Source of the DNA: Diphasiastrum complanatum
Lineage: Eukaryota; Streptophyta; Lycopodiopsida; Lycopodiales; Lycopodiaceae
DNA: 64,000 nt
NCBI GenBank assembly: GCA_029204225.1
Contig: CM055093.1
Location: 47,440,354-47,504,353 of the forward strand
Direction of reading: 5' to 3'
A program made the position numbers and the translations under genes. Shown piece by piece: positions 49,290 through 64,000 of the stretch. A model generated the notes under the pieces. That model had not been told where the DNA came from. It did not search any database and was given only the letters and a program-made list of their open reading frames with translations. Positions within the stretch are counted from its first letter, which is position 1. Each line of letters starts with the position of its first letter.

Positions 49290-50044
49290 TGTCTTGCCAC
49301 GCTCTGAAACCGATATCAAGGGCAAGTAAAAACAAGTTATCGAGCAACTGGCACCTCAACCCACATGGCGCAACGTCATCTTCAAGGATGATAAAAAGAC
49401 CCTGTTTGAATACTTCAGAATTCTCAGGTATCTACACGTGGATCCCCCCCATCTCCCCATCCCACAACAAGAGACGGCCAAAAAAGCAGGCCGCCAGTGC
49501 ACTACCTAATTGATCGATCATTCCTAAATCCAAGGGCTGGAATAACCAAGCCAACTTCCAGTATGCCTTGGAGCGATTGTACTCCAAGCATCGCCATTTA
49601 GTCGACCCTACAGTGCGCCAAGTGGCCCTCAATTTCAAGGAACTCTCTTTTCTCAGTTCCCTCGAGTTCCATTGGGACCGTTCCTTGGGTCTCTTATTTT
49701 TTGACCCCAACAGCCCTTTCCCCAGTCTAAAACGCCAGGTCCAGTTAACCGTGCCAAGGATCTACTATCGAGCGACAATGACGACATTCCAGCATGCAGC
49801 ACGTGTGGGGGAGTGGGAGCACTCTCAATGGTTGTCACGTAGCTCACATCTGTTTGGGCCACTTAAAGATGATACAACCCTACGGGCCCATGCTATGGAA
49901 GGTTACAACAAACTCATCCAAGAGATCCAAAAACACAATGAAGAGCTTGATGTCGAGTTGCAAGATTCCTATTCAAATAAATTGCCATGGGACTGGCAAC
50001 CAAGTAGTAGCGAGAGAGTGTGGGGGCTAGAATACAAGGCCTAA
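49290..50044 (+). pseudogene. Unrecognised ORF, frameshifted
   Basis: A first frame (about 49330-49505) encodes TWRNVIFKDDKKTLFEYFRI and HVDPPHLPIPQQETAKKA. The reading then moves to the frame open from about 49515 to 50044 (LERLYSKHRHLVDP, ELSFLSSLEFHWDRSLGLLF, YNKLIQEIQKHNEELDVELQ). The C-terminus is Trp-rich (LPWDWQPSSSERVWGLEY). I know no family. With the LTR-like block to the left and a TATAAAAAG-containing block at 50225 to the right, it may be the single gene of a non-autonomous retroelement. Confidence 0.4.
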
Positions 50045-50514
50045 GGGACATTTCAATGGAGCCCATGAGAATTTAGGGAAGGAGCACCTTGCATGGAAGG
50101 AGCCTGTGTATATGGCATCCTACTGCTTGTAAAGTCAAGCTTTCAAAAAGGAACTTGCTTGTATGTTGAGATTTGAAATGTCTTGTCCCTTAAGCAAATG
50201 TGGAAAGGGAACTCCACAAGCTTCTATAAAAAGAAGCCCATTGGATGTAATTTCCATCCTTAATGCAAGAGAGCTAAGTGCTGCTATTTTCGATCCACGT
50301 GTGCTTGCTATGGTGTTTGGTCATTTTTAGCTTAACTTTGTATTTGTTGCTATCTTTTCAAAATTATTGCTATTTTGACTCCTAGTTAGCATGTGTGCTT
50401 TGCTTCTAAATGCTTAATTAACTAGTAGTGGTTAGAGTGAGAGTAGGAGGGCGTGGAGTACTAATTAGAGGAGAGAGTGGAAAAGGAGGGAAAAGAGAGA
50501 GAGATGTGAAAAAT

Positions 50515-51195
50515 TGCCTACATTGGCAAATCTAGCCATGTAGAATATTGTACATCTTGTCAATATTATTTGTTGGTTACTTGAATGGCCAAAGTGCCAC
50601 TTGTACATTCACACCTAAAGTAGGTTACCATGAGTCAAGAGGAGTGGTTGTGTCCATTTGGTAGTGATTCCTACTTTGTAGGAACTAGACCATGATTTAT
50701 GATGAGATTTGTACCTACCATGCACCCACCAAGCATGACTCTTGGATCTAGGCTAGGGTTTTCACATTAGGGCAAGAAAGTGGAGTCTACTTCCTTATTA
50801 CATGCTGGATTTTCACCTAAATTAGCAAAGGAAGTGTGTTTTACTATGTATTCTCATTCTCCATAGTGAGAAGATAGAAAGCTTTTGGAGCCTCAAGGAG
50901 AAACTCGAGTTTCCTCTCATTGTATGGTGATTACTTTTGATTCCAATGAAACCCAGCTTTGGCACATTCTAAACACTGTCTACAGGCCATACTACAGCCT
51001 CATTTCCACATGTGTGGAGTTGGATTATAGTTTTTGATCAATGCTCTGATTGTCTCTACTTGTTTTCTATCAAGCTGCTAAACTAGATCTTGTTTTCTGA
51101 TGACTAGTTTCTGATAGATTGTTTAACAAGCACACAATCAACCTTGTGGATCATTCAAAGATCCATTTATGGTCCTTAGTACTGTACTTTTCACA
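50515..51195 (+). mobile_element. Copia 5' LTR (copy C)
   Basis: A 681-bp LTR begins TGTGAAAAATTGCC and ends GTACTTTTCACA, with inverted termini, followed directly by the primer site. It contains the palindrome CCACATGTGTGG near 51006. Relics of the same LTR family lie at 10247-10772, 23645-24185 and, inverted, 55633-56115. Confidence 0.9.
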
Positions 51196-51207
51196 TGGTA
51201 TCAGAGC
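51196..51207 (+). other. Copia primer-binding site
   Basis: TGGTATCAGAGC, complementary to the 3' end of plant initiator tRNA-Met, the standard priming site of plant copia elements. It follows the LTR directly. Confidence 0.95.
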
Positions 51208-51810
51208 CAAGTACAAGGCTATTGATCAGTGTTTGAAACTAATCCAGTTTTAGCAGGTTTTGGTGCAAAAAGCTAGTATTGGAAAAGGTTTGGTGAGGGG
51301 ATTTGATCCCAAACTTTTTCAGGATCAAAATCCATACTATTCACACGTGTGGGCATCTCTGAACCAGCATTTAATAACCCATATTCATTGGATCACAGTA
51401 ATTTCATCTGGTGCCAGTTTGATGTAATTTTTGGTGCAAATCCTAGGATAAGCTACCAAGATCACTGGCCATTGATTAGTTTTGAATTTATTTCATGAAA
51501 ACTAATTAATCTAGGCTGATTTCAGACCCTCTTAAAGTGTAAACCAGGTTTTGAAAGTACATCAAAGTGAATGAGAGAGATAGAGTCAGTTTTTGTTCAA
51601 AAATAGCCAAGATTGGCAAGATTTGCTGAGAGTAGTTTTCACTTCATCTTATCTTCAGTCCAGCTTTGTGAGGGAGTGATAGAATTGTGATTACAAGTCC
51701 ATCTGTTGGATTAGAAGTCAACATTTGAGTGAAACACTACAAGTTAGAAACCTTTGTGAGTTTCAAGTTCAAACAAATCTATATCTTGTGTGTAGAATCT
51801 TACTAGTAAG

Positions 51811-52945
51811 ATGGGATCTGTTGGAGCATATCTTCTAGAAGCTAGTGAGAGGCTAAATTCTACCAATTATGCTATTTGAAAAGTGAGGATGGAGTCACTC
51901 ATGCATATGGTTCTCCAGGATCTCTATGAGTTTCTGATTGATGAGGAAGATGAACCTCTAGGTGCACATGAGTTAGCTAAATACAAAAGAAGATCTAGGC
52001 TTGCACTTCACTGTGTGAAGATGAATGTAAGCAATGATTTATTGAGAGAAGTATCAGCTTGTACCAATGCTAAAGAGGCTTGGGAATCTCTAGAATCAAT
52101 CTATGAGTCTAGCAACACTTCAAGGGTTCTCATGCTTAGGAATCAGATTCTGCAAAGCATGAAGAGAAGTGATGAGAGTGCACAGGTTTATGTGCTAAGA
52201 ATCAAGTCTCTCAATAGGGAGTTAGCTTCCATTGGAGAGAAGATTCAAGATAATGAGCTTGTTCAGATTGTCCTCAATGGTCTAGGGAGTGACTGTACAA
52301 ATTTGGTCCAAAGCTTTGCAATCCAAGACACTTTGCCCACTATAGAAAAGCTACACAGTGTATTAGTGGCTGAAGAGTGTAGGATGATGCATACCAATGC
52401 AAAAATGAATGCTATTTCTCTGCAGGATGGTGATGAGAAAGCTAATTTCTCATTCAAAGGCAAGAAGAAGACCAATGGCAAGAAGAAGCACTTCAAGGAG
52501 ACCATGGAGGAGGATGAGGCTTCAAGCTCAAAGGGCAAGATCAAAGACAAGTCCAAGTACAAATGTTTTTTCTGTGGAAAGAAAGGACATTTTGCATCAG
52601 AATGTCTCAATAAGAAGAAGGCACAAGAGAGCAAACAAAGCAACATTGCACATCAGGAGGAGGAGGAGGATGAAGAGTCATCCTTGATGGTTTCCAACAA
52701 ACCACCATCATCCAAGTGCAACACCAATGATTCTTGGTGGATTGATAGTGGGGCTAGTTCCCACATGACATATCAAAAGGACATATTCTCCACTTTACTT
52801 TATTACAATGATTTACATAGATCAATCTATACTGCAAGTAGTCAAGAATGTAAGATAAGTGGAATAGGAACAATTCCCTTGTATGTTGGATCATCCAAAA
52901 GGATGAATCTTGATAATGTTTTTTATGTTCCTAAGTTAACCAAGA
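51811..52945 (+). pseudogene. gag-pol: Ty1/copia gag and protease start
   Basis: An ATG at 51811 (MGSVGAYLLEASERLNSTNY) runs into one stop at 51880-51882, after which the frame from 51883 is open to 52986. Domains in order: UBN2-type capsid (CTNAKEAWESLESIYESS, VYVLRIKSLNRELASIG), Lys-rich stretch, CCHC zinc knuckle (CFFCGKKGHFASEC, about 52564-52605), then the aspartic protease start WWIDSGASSHMT (about 52738) and NVFYVPKLT. At about 52945 homology ends abruptly (LQCKAM instead of the usual NLLS), so integrase, RT and RNase H are missing here. Apart from the stop at 51880 it looks little decayed. Confidence 0.92.
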
Positions 52946-54387
52946 TGCTACAGTGCAAGGCCATGTTGATTGGTGACCAACGCTAAGTGGCAGTTGAATA
53001 CTGAAGCCTAGATTTCATTCTAAGTCCAACACTTGATGTACTGAGCTCCTTGTGCATAACCTTGAAGATTATGGAAGATCAAATCAGAAGCAGATCATGG
53101 CTGCTCCCACAACCTCTAAAAAATGTGGGAACACATCTCTATGAAAACAAGATAGGAAGTGGCCTAAAAATAGTCCCTTCACTCCTTCACCCTGCTCATT
53201 CCTTCACGCTGTTAAAATGCGCGACTGTAGGCAAAACGGGCAGCTGGTTAACTGGCGACTGAAAAAAATGGCAGGAGATGGTGCGCCCCCTGCTGAAAAC
53301 GAGATAGGAAGCAAAACAACGAGATAGGATGCAAAAAAATGAGTTGGGTGTACTCCTTCCAAATATCTAATCTATCTAATCTCAAAAAACTCTCTCCTTG
53401 AGCTGTTGTCCTACAAAAGAACACGTTTGGACATCAAAGGACCAAAAAAAAACAAAGATTAAACACTAAGTAAGGAGGTACTTGGCTTTGAACATACTGA
53501 AAATGACAAGAGAGCAAGCAACCAAGAAGTTAGAAGAATACAAGAGTGGCAACGTGGCTAAAAACAAGCAAAAAACACCAACAAAAGATGTAAATACTAG
53601 TTTAAAACAAGACAAAACAGAACTTTTACACTACAAAAACAAGAAATCAAGCAAAAGGCATGAGAAAAGAGCAAAAAGTGCGGCATCAGTGCCAATGTTG
53701 TATCTTTCCCATCCTCCGTTGGCTATGGCTCCATCTAGCATGACTATGGCGGTCTCCCAACTAGTCTACACTATGACTTCTCCAACTAGCTTGAGCAAGA
53801 GGATGGGAAGAGCACAATGAGCATAGGGTGAGTATTAGGTAAGATCCACTCTTCCTTTTTTTCTCTCCTTAGCAACTAACAAATAACGGCTTAACCTAAA
53901 ACCCAACTTGACAAAGGCTTAACCTACTTGAGAAAGGCCCAACAAAGAAAACAAAACTAATTAACTTGTTTGCACAATGAGATAATTTACAATACAATGT
54001 AGAGAGGAAACAATGAAGATCCAAACCATAAGGGAGGAGACCCAAGAGAAAGATAAATCTATTTTCACCAAATGAACTCTCTTCCAAAATGAGCCATCAT
54101 CACTCTTATTTATAGTGGGAGTGGGTGGTCTCTTATAGGAATGGGCTATATGGGACAAACCTCCAATAGGCCTTCTTTGTGACTAACTTTTATGTGTAGT
54201 GCCCATGGCAATTTAAACTTAGAACTAAATAACTTAAGCCATTATGGATAATGTAAAAAGCCTAAATTTGATGGGCAAGTTCTACGTTTAAATCCTATCC
54301 TGCTTGTGTTTCCAATGATGTTCCGTAGGATGGCTAGAATATTCCTTGGAATATCAGCCTACATCGTTCTGAGGACAAAACTGGTTT
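52946..54387. other. Sequence interrupting the copia element
   Basis: Unrelated to copia. A Lys-rich frame at 53482-53820 (MTREQATKKLEEYKSGN) has no recognised domain. 53830-54190 looks like a promoter on the - strand (CCCACTATAAATAAG near 54110). 54300-54387 reads like the end of a gypsy pol frame before the purine tract. Confidence 0.35.
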
Positions 54388-54850
54388 AAGGGGGGAAGAA
54401 TGTTACATCCATGTCCAGTATAAGGGAATTGGAATAATTCCTGACATGGATTGCCGGTCACTCCAGTGTATGTGGTTATTAGTTATGCCTTGTCATTCCA
54501 GGCTTGGCCGATAAAGCTATTGATAATCTTATGAGGGCCCAGACCTATAATTGGACATAGGAGAACTTGCATGGTGTTTGACTACTATAATGCAGGAATA
54601 GGAGGTCAATTGCTATTCTAGGTTGCATGGGAATCCTAAGAGAAATATTCTCTCCTCATGAAAAAGAATATATATTACCTATTGGATTTTCTGATTCTTG
54701 AAGCCAGGAGCCCCTCCTCTCTTGCATTCATTTACCATGGCATGTGGGTAAAGTGGTTAGGGTATTGACTAGCCATTTCCTATTGGTTGGGTGGTTTTGC
54801 TCCACAAGTGTCCTTTTGCTCACAAGTGTCCTTTTGGTTGCATTCACTAG
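54388..54850 (+). mobile_element. Gypsy polypurine tract and 3' LTR start
   Basis: AAGGGGGGAAGAA (about 54388-54400) is followed by TGTTACATCCATGTCC, the arrangement at the 3' end of many plant chromoviruses. The right end of the LTR is not clear; copia RT coding sequence begins by about 54885. Confidence 0.5.
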
Positions 54851-54884
54851 GCGATCCTTACAATTTGCATCTTATTTTGGGTGA

Positions 54885-55350
54885 AAAATTCCACCAAATG
54901 GATGTGAAGTCCGTGTTTCTAAATGGTGACTTGGAAGAAGAGATATATATGGTTCAACCACAAGGCTTTGTTGTTAAAGAACATGGATCAGATGTGTAAA
55001 TTATGAAAAGCACTTCATGGTCTTAAGCAAGCACCACGAGCGTGGTATGGATGCATTGATACCTATTTTCTCTCCCACAAGTTCGTGAGAACTAATTTAG
55101 ATCCAAATCTTTATGTTCTCATAAATTATGATTGCATTTCCTTGGTTGTGTGGTATGTTGATGACATTATTATTATGAGAAATAATAAGAATCTCATTCA
55201 TGCCATCAAAGCTAATCGAAGCAAGTAGTTTGAAATGACTGATCTTGATCTCATGCATTATTGTTTGGGTGTGGAAGTATGGCAAAATGCGAATGACATT
55301 AAGCTTTTTCAAAGCAACTATGTTCATGAAATCCAAAGATTTCGTATGAC
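54885..55350 (+). pseudogene. pol: Ty1/copia RT fragment
   Basis: Encodes FHQMDVKSVFLNGDLEEEIY, then (after a stop) HGLKQAPRAWYG, VVWYVDDIIIM (the YVDD active site) and LGVEVWQ with RFRMTDVVK near the end. These are the ordered RVT_2 blocks. Stops near 54997 and 55228 make it inactive. Sequence up to 55531 is unassigned, followed by the (CT)n array. Confidence 0.88.
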
Positions 55351-55527
55351 TGATGTTGTCAAGAAGAGGACGGTTTCACCCACCACCTCCTAAAATGTAT
55401 GTAGCATGGAGAGTAGGGCTCGGTCCTCTTAGAGATGCTAGCACAACAAATAAAGACAAGAACTACTCCTATCAAGCAAGGTTGCAAATAACCGCAAAAC
55501 ATATCCAAAAAGGCATTAACTATATCA

Positions 55528-56115
<588 letters not shown>

Positions 56116-57510
56116 CCCTAGGAGTGTTTGTGCATGTGCCCGTGCAACCATAGCACATGCATGTTCTAACTCCACTTCCAACTAAAGTCACTTATCATGC
56201 ATATAATTATCACCACATGTCATGAAAATCAAACTTAATCAATTCTTTTGGACTCACTCTTGAACCAAATAATCTCACACTTGAGATTTAGAATGAATTT
56301 GATTTGATTTGACAACAAACTATACCACCAATTTTTCACAAAGCTTAAAAAATTAGACAACTAAAGATTCACAAAGATCTCAACCATGCATAAATACTCA
56401 AATATGGACTCCTCCTCATTCTAGACATCCAATGGGATCTCAAATTGACCCTCACACTCTCACAAAGAAAGTTGAATAGAACTAATTCGAGTTTCATACA
56501 TACTATGTCAATTTTTGCTCAATAAATTGATTCAATCACCCCTATTGGATTCCACCAATTACTCTACCTCTTAAGACTTGGAATGAAATTCAAAATCAAA
56601 AGTTGTGATTTTTCTCACTAAGATATTGTGCTTCAAAGAGCTAATGCCACTTAGAAAGATTTGATCACCTAGGAGAATACAAAATCTCCACCAATAACAA
56701 CACAAAATGAGCTTCTAGATCTTGCCTTCTACAAAGGAAGGAACTCTTAGAAAATTGGATCTCTCTCTGCACATTTTCCATAGACACCTTAATGACTCTT
56801 TTCAAACCTCACAAACACTCAAACAAATAGATTAGGATTGAATAATGTGACTTGGATCTCAATCTCTTTTCTAGAACTTGCAATTGAAGCCAATCTATGT
56901 CAAATCCTACAAAAGATTTGCATAGATGCTCTATAAGCACTAGAAACTCTCAAATGTTTCACTTGGAGGACAGATCCAAGGATGTTTTCTAGCAAATTGA
57001 TGCCTCTAAACTTGACCCTATCACTCTTGAACAAATCTAGAGTGATGGTACAATGGATTTCAACCTCTCACCTTGCATATCACTCCTTAATCTATGATTT
57101 TTAGCAAAATCTCTCTCAACTTCAACATGCACTCAAAAAATCAGAGATAATCAATTAATGCACCTAATTCAAGCTTCAAATTTAATTTCTTGGCTGATCT
57201 AATCCAAGAACTAATCAAGGGATTAGATTCTCTATAGAAAATGCTTGATTTTGCACGAAAAATCACTCAAATTGGGTATGTGAATCAAATTCTACAAATT
57301 AATGAAATTTCTCAATTAAAACCAGAGTTGTACGGTCTAACATGTGTGAAAAGGGTTCCTACAGCCCAAAACAAAATCTGGACCAAAACTTTTGAGGATA
57401 ACTATCAAATCCAACTCGCTACACAAAATTTGACTAGTTTCCAAAAAACTGCTAGTTTTGGCTTTGATTTGGATTAACCCTATCAATTTCAACAAAACCT
57501 TTTGTTCTAT
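56116..57510 (-). mobile_element. Leader of minus-strand copia element
   Basis: About 1.4 kb between the primer site at 57511 and the truncated LTR at 55633-56115. No gag frame is visible. Its character (a long untranslated stretch with a CACATGTGTG motif near 57341) resembles the 0.6-kb leader after 51207. Otherwise unassigned. Confidence 0.45.
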
Positions 57511-57522
57511 GCTCTGATACCA
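57511..57522 (-). other. Copia primer-binding site
   Basis: GCTCTGATACCA on the + strand is the complement of TGGTATCAGAGC. It sits immediately inside the LTR at 57523-58324 and shows that the element lies on the - strand. Confidence 0.95.
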
Positions 57523-58324
57523 TGTGCAAAAAGTACAAAAAGGACCAAGAGTGGATCCCAATCTGATCCTCAAGAAAGATTGGTTGTCAGATTACTTGAT
57601 CTATCAATCTATTTGAGATTAAGATCAATCTAGATCAATTCTAGACACAAAATCCTAACAAGAACAATCATTAATTGAAGGTAGGTGTACTTTTTGGTTT
57701 CACATGTGTGAAACACTGTCTGAGTACGGACTCCAAATAAAAATCAAGTACACATTGATAGAACCTCAAAACAATCAAAACAAATGTAGACAAATGGAGA
57801 GAATCACTCAAAATTGCTTCCAAAACCAAGATTGGTGTCTCACAATGATTATGGCCAAATGTGGCTCTATATATACAATAAGTGAGAGCTTGTGGTACTA
57901 ATCATCCCTCTGATCCCACATGTGTGAAGGTGCTTTGTCATATGATGATTCATCATGCAAAACTAACACTTGGACAAAACCTTTTATTTTGAGCACTTTT
58001 GGTCCATCTTCCTTCTATATGGAGATCTACTTGGAAATCTTCTAGAAGTCAAAATTCGTCTACTTCAGCTTATTCCACACATGTGAACTGTCCTCTACAC
58101 ATGGGCTAAGACACCTAATCAAAGGATGTGGCTCATGCAATCAATAGATTGATGCCATGTGTCATATGTCTAGAAAACTAGTTTTTGGCCATTTTAGCCA
58201 CTAGAACTTGAATTAAATCATATGTACAACATATATGATTATGGTACATGACAAGTACGCTATTTTCACACATGGGAACAGGCTATTTTTGGCCTCTACC
58301 AAACTTATTTTTGTATTTTTCACA
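57523..58324 (-). mobile_element. Copia 5' LTR (copy F)
   Basis: An 802-bp LTR, + strand TGTGCAAAAAGTAC to GTATTTTTCACA, nearly the same as the solo LTR at 16343-17173 apart from scattered substitutions and a deletion of about 31 bp near 58285. It inserted in or beside the transposase exon that resumes at 58325. Confidence 0.92.
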
Positions 58325-59180
58325 ATCAATAGATTGCACGACCTTACTCTTAAATACTGTGGTCACAATTTGTTTAACCCTTGGGAGCAACAAGACCAAG
58401 GGGACAAAGACAAGATACTTGATATATTGTACCGTGAGATTCCACAACCAAATCGATTTAATGACAAATGGGCGAAGACAAGTATGTGTACGCATATTCG
58501 TCATAAGCGCCAATCATTAAGACGATTATGTAGTAAAGACAAGAAGAGGCCAGGATGGGCATCTAAAAAAGATTGGGAAAAAGTTGCTTATGAATCCAAG
58601 CATCCTAATCTCGAGCGCTTTAAGCAACAAAGAGAGGCAAAAAAATCAAGGCTTAATCTTTTAGGCCAATCTCACCTTGGATCGGGAGGCAAGGCTAATA
58701 TGCATGCCCAATTTGTAAGCAATTCTCTTTTAGCTACTTGCATTTTATATGATTATTGTTTACCAATAATTTTTTATTTTTTTCTAATCATCAATTTGTG
58801 TTGATTTAGGTTGAAGATTATGGGCATAAGTATACAAATGTCGAGTACAATATTGGATATCGCCAAGGCTATAGTGCCTTGGTTGATCATCTTGCGACAC
58901 AAGGCGTACATCCAAGGGTAAATTTTTGTTACATAATTTGTATTTCTCATATTTTTGATACACAATTTGTATTTCATTTCATTTTTATGACATGTGTTTG
59001 GCTAATAATCATTAATTTGTTTTGTGAATGTGTATGTAGAGGGCATCCGCTTCCTTTGTGGAAGAAAGTACGGGAGGAAACCAAGGAGAAGAAGGGAATG
59101 AAGATGAAGGGGACGAAGGCGAAGACGAAGGACAAGATTTGACTTCAGACAACGATGAGGGAGAAGATAGCGAAGACTAA
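58325..59180 (+). pseudogene. Plant transposase-associated gene (Transposase_24-like), 3' exons
   Basis: Three exons with GT/AG borders in phase 0: up to 58714, 58810-58917, 59040-59180 (stop TAA). Exon one encodes KWAKTSMCTHIRHKRQSLRR, then KKRPGWASKKDWEKVAYES and KQQREAKKSRL followed by a Gly/His/Ser segment. This is the W...DW...N/R-K...G pattern of the Ptta/En/Spm (PF03004) family linked to CACTA transposons. Exon two has VEYNIGYRQGYSALVDHLAT. Exon three is an acidic tail (GEEGNEDEGDEGEDEGQD). The 5' part is cut off by the copia LTR ending at 58324, so it is a broken gene although what remains is open. Confidence 0.65.
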
Positions 59181-61924
<2,744 letters not shown>

Positions 61925-62426
61925 AAAATCTTCTAACATTTTGATGTTGGATTTGTACTAGCATTCTTGGCCGATTTTGTTGATGAAAATGAATCTATTG
62001 GAGGTTCATTATGTCACTCATTCAATGGTCAAGTCAACAAGGTATGATGATATCTTGAGGCAAGATGGAGATGGAGGTTCATTCATGGAGTTTCATGGCA
62101 ACAAAGGACAAAGAAGGAGGAGACATGCAAGCAAATGTTGATCACTCACATTTATTGTTTGTTTGCTATATTATTCTAGAGAGTTCAAAGTTGATAGCAT
62201 GGAGGAATAATCTCATTTACATTCTATGTGATTCTTCATGGCTCATTGAAGTGGTATGTCAACATTTTGCGAGGGATTGCAAAAGAGCTGGAGCTTCAAC
62301 ATGTGTCTCAAGGGAATGTGTAGCTGATATCTTGACCAAAGCATTGGGAAAGGACTTGTTCATGAAGAATAGAACATCGCTTGGAGTGTTATCAAAGTCC
62401 ATGCTAAAACTAGTTGAAGAGGGAGT
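61925..62426 (+). pseudogene. pol: Ty1/copia pol end, second copy
   Basis: Homologous to 32210-32650. Shares the rearranged interior (LIYILCDSSWLIEVVCQHFA) and then the true end of pol, CVSRECVADILTKALGKDLF, with RTSLGVLSKSM. Ends with a polypurine tract, GAAGAGGGAG, just before TGTG. It is better preserved at its 3' end than the other copy. Confidence 0.82.
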
Positions 62427-62955
62427 GTGAAAAATTCAACTAGTTTAGTCATATTTGCTACATATGTTTATATGGCAAATTGAGGCCAACTTTATATTAG
62501 ACTTAGAGTTTGACTTTTCAAAGTTAATTAGTCTAAATTTCATTTGAATAAACACTTTTTGAAAGTGTGGAAAAGTTAGTAGTCGAGTTTGAGTAGATTC
62601 AAATTTAAATGTTGGGTACATTGAATCTAGTCCCAAAAATAGTAGGATTTACATTTTGGAGAGAAAGCCAAGTGGCCAAATAGGGTTTGGACCTATTATA
62701 AAAGGATGTAACTCGTGGAGAAGCAGATCTTATATATTCTCTATCTCATTTCATGCTTATACATGGTTCTCTTGGGTTCTACTATCCATTGGTGCACTAT
62801 ACTCGTGATTGCTTGCAATTCTATGTGTAGAATAATCACTGTTATTTTTAGATCCACACATGTGAAATACAGTAGCTTGCTGGTTTTGTATGGACAACAA
62901 CTTCTTTTTATGTTTTGATTCAATTTTGATCAAGTTCTATTAGAGTTTGCATCTC
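62427..62955 (+). mobile_element. Copia 3' LTR (copy I)
   Basis: Begins TGTGAAAAATTCAAC directly after the purine tract. Contains CTATTATAAAAGGATG (TATA box, about 62693) and the palindrome CACACATGTGAAA near 62845. Similarity with 32665-33202 ends after TTTGCATC, so the right end appears truncated. Confidence 0.78.
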
Positions 62956-64000
62956 TCTCATCTCACCATCTCCCAATGTGCCATTTAGCATGGCACTTTA
63001 GATGGAGGCTTTGCAGTAGTAGGATGCTTAATCATGTTAATAAAATTCTATCATGAAATGACATTATGCTAGAAGAAATTTTAAAAATTGCATTTAGTTT
63101 GATCATTGTGTTGGTGAGAGTAAACAATTTTTACAAGAAATAAATTGTTAACAATATTTTGATCCATAATGTCTCTTTCATTTTTGTACAAGTCCCAATC
63201 AGACAATGTCATTTATCACATTCTAGCCTCCTACTACTTTAACATGCCTATAATAAGGTCACAATTGAAGCTTAGACACAATGAGTTGTCATCCATCTAG
63301 TTAGGACTTCGTGGAAATTAACTTGTTAAGTCATTAGCTTCATAACAAACATAAACAGCCTTTGATAGTTCGTTGTTGTCGAAGCCACATGAGAAATTCC
63401 TGTGTATTTTTGTAGATTTTGTAGAAACACAAATAAAACTATAGAGCTAGATAAATAAATGGATGTAGATTAACTATAGATATATGGGAGAATAATCCAA
63501 CATCTTCTAATAGTTAACGTTAAATTAATTGACCAAATGTAATGCATGTTTATCATAGGTAAGGTATTCCAATTGTAGTGATGCCATGCAAATTATTCAT
63601 AGATAAATAATGGCAAACATGTATTTCTATAACACAAGATATCTCAATACCCTATTAGTGTATCTATATTGTAATTGAGCATATAAATTTATTTTAAGCA
63701 TGCGTGAAGTATAAGGACGATTTTCAATAGATGTTATTTTATAGTTTTATCATTGTGACATGTAAGCCTTGGTTGCTATGGATGGTGAATTGCCAAAATG
63801 TTCTAAAACAAAAACATAAGCAATTTTTAATTTTGTGGTGCTCCAAATTATCATATTTTGACATGTGAAAGAAGAAATTTCTATTCAATTATCTATAATT
63901 TGGGGGCTTAGGTCTTGGCTTGTGGATTCAGCCACCAAAGTTTAAATCATCTTATGCAGATTTGAGGATATATTGTCTCTTTATATGGTCATTGTTCAAT
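62956..64000. other. AT-rich end of window, nothing recognised
   Basis: No coding frame, repeat unit or transposon landmark could be supported on either strand. Confidence 0.4.

Noticed and set aside
54735-54780. A-box-like GTGGGTAAAGTGGTTAGGG suggesting a SINE head
   Set aside because: No B-box downstream, no poly-A tail and no second copy in the window.

Overview
The window is nuclear DNA of a land plant. The evidence is a spliced host gene for a plant-type telomere-repeat-binding protein, surrounded by many decayed Ty1/copia and Ty3/gypsy LTR retrotransposons with plant-type primer sites (TGGTATCAGAGC). There is also a CACTA-type transposase-associated gene and long (CT)n arrays. There are no bacterial operons and I found no tRNA, rRNA or CRISPR. 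The species cannot be fixed from this sequence.

Layout. 1-4982: gypsy-type element with a C-rich leader, a broken gag and a coiled-coil remnant, but no visible pol. 6240-8430 (-): copia pol remnant. 8447-9201: LTR followed by a primer site of Athila/Tat type. 10155-12133: copia RT scrap and two LTR relics. 15637-17490: copia gag joined to integrase, split by a solo LTR with a TATAA target-site duplication. 17493-17804: compound microsatellite. 17805-21133: AT-rich, no gene recognised. 21134-23600 (-): copia pol plus 3' LTR. 23645-24185: another LTR relic. 24190-25645: G-box-rich regulatory block and an unknown ORF. 25650-26620: copia RNase H plus 3' LTR. 26820-27185: chromovirus integrase/chromodomain tail. 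28537-31260: a Ulp1-like cysteine protease gene (+) convergent with an unknown multi-exon gene (-). 31690-33202: copia tail and LTR. 34139-34823: unknown gene.

The clear host gene is at 36485-42096 (-): nine coding exons giving a 932-residue protein with a ubiquitin-like domain and a C-terminal telobox Myb. Its non-coding 5' part and promoter probably extend to about 46300, where a 14-bp palindromic G-box occurs twice inside a duplicated segment.

47950-48590 (-) carries a decayed DNA amino-methyltransferase-like reading frame (DLFSGSGTT, QKP), the most unexpected coding signal here. 48690-50500 is a possible non-autonomous element with an unknown ORF. 50515-52945 is a copia element with an intact-looking 5' LTR, primer site, gag and protease start. 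54388-58324 is a pile of fragments (gypsy 3' end, copia RT, inverted LTRs, copia leader). 58325-59180 holds the last three exons of a plant transposase (Transposase_24-like). 61925-62955 is a second copy of the copia tail seen at 31900-33202.

Most genes here are independent relics and do not form a pathway. Structure shared between them includes a recurrent palindromic CACAYRTGTG motif in several LTR families and five long (CT)n arrays that all have CT on the same strand. Exon boundaries come from GT/AG signals and reading-frame phase read by eye; no alignment was run.
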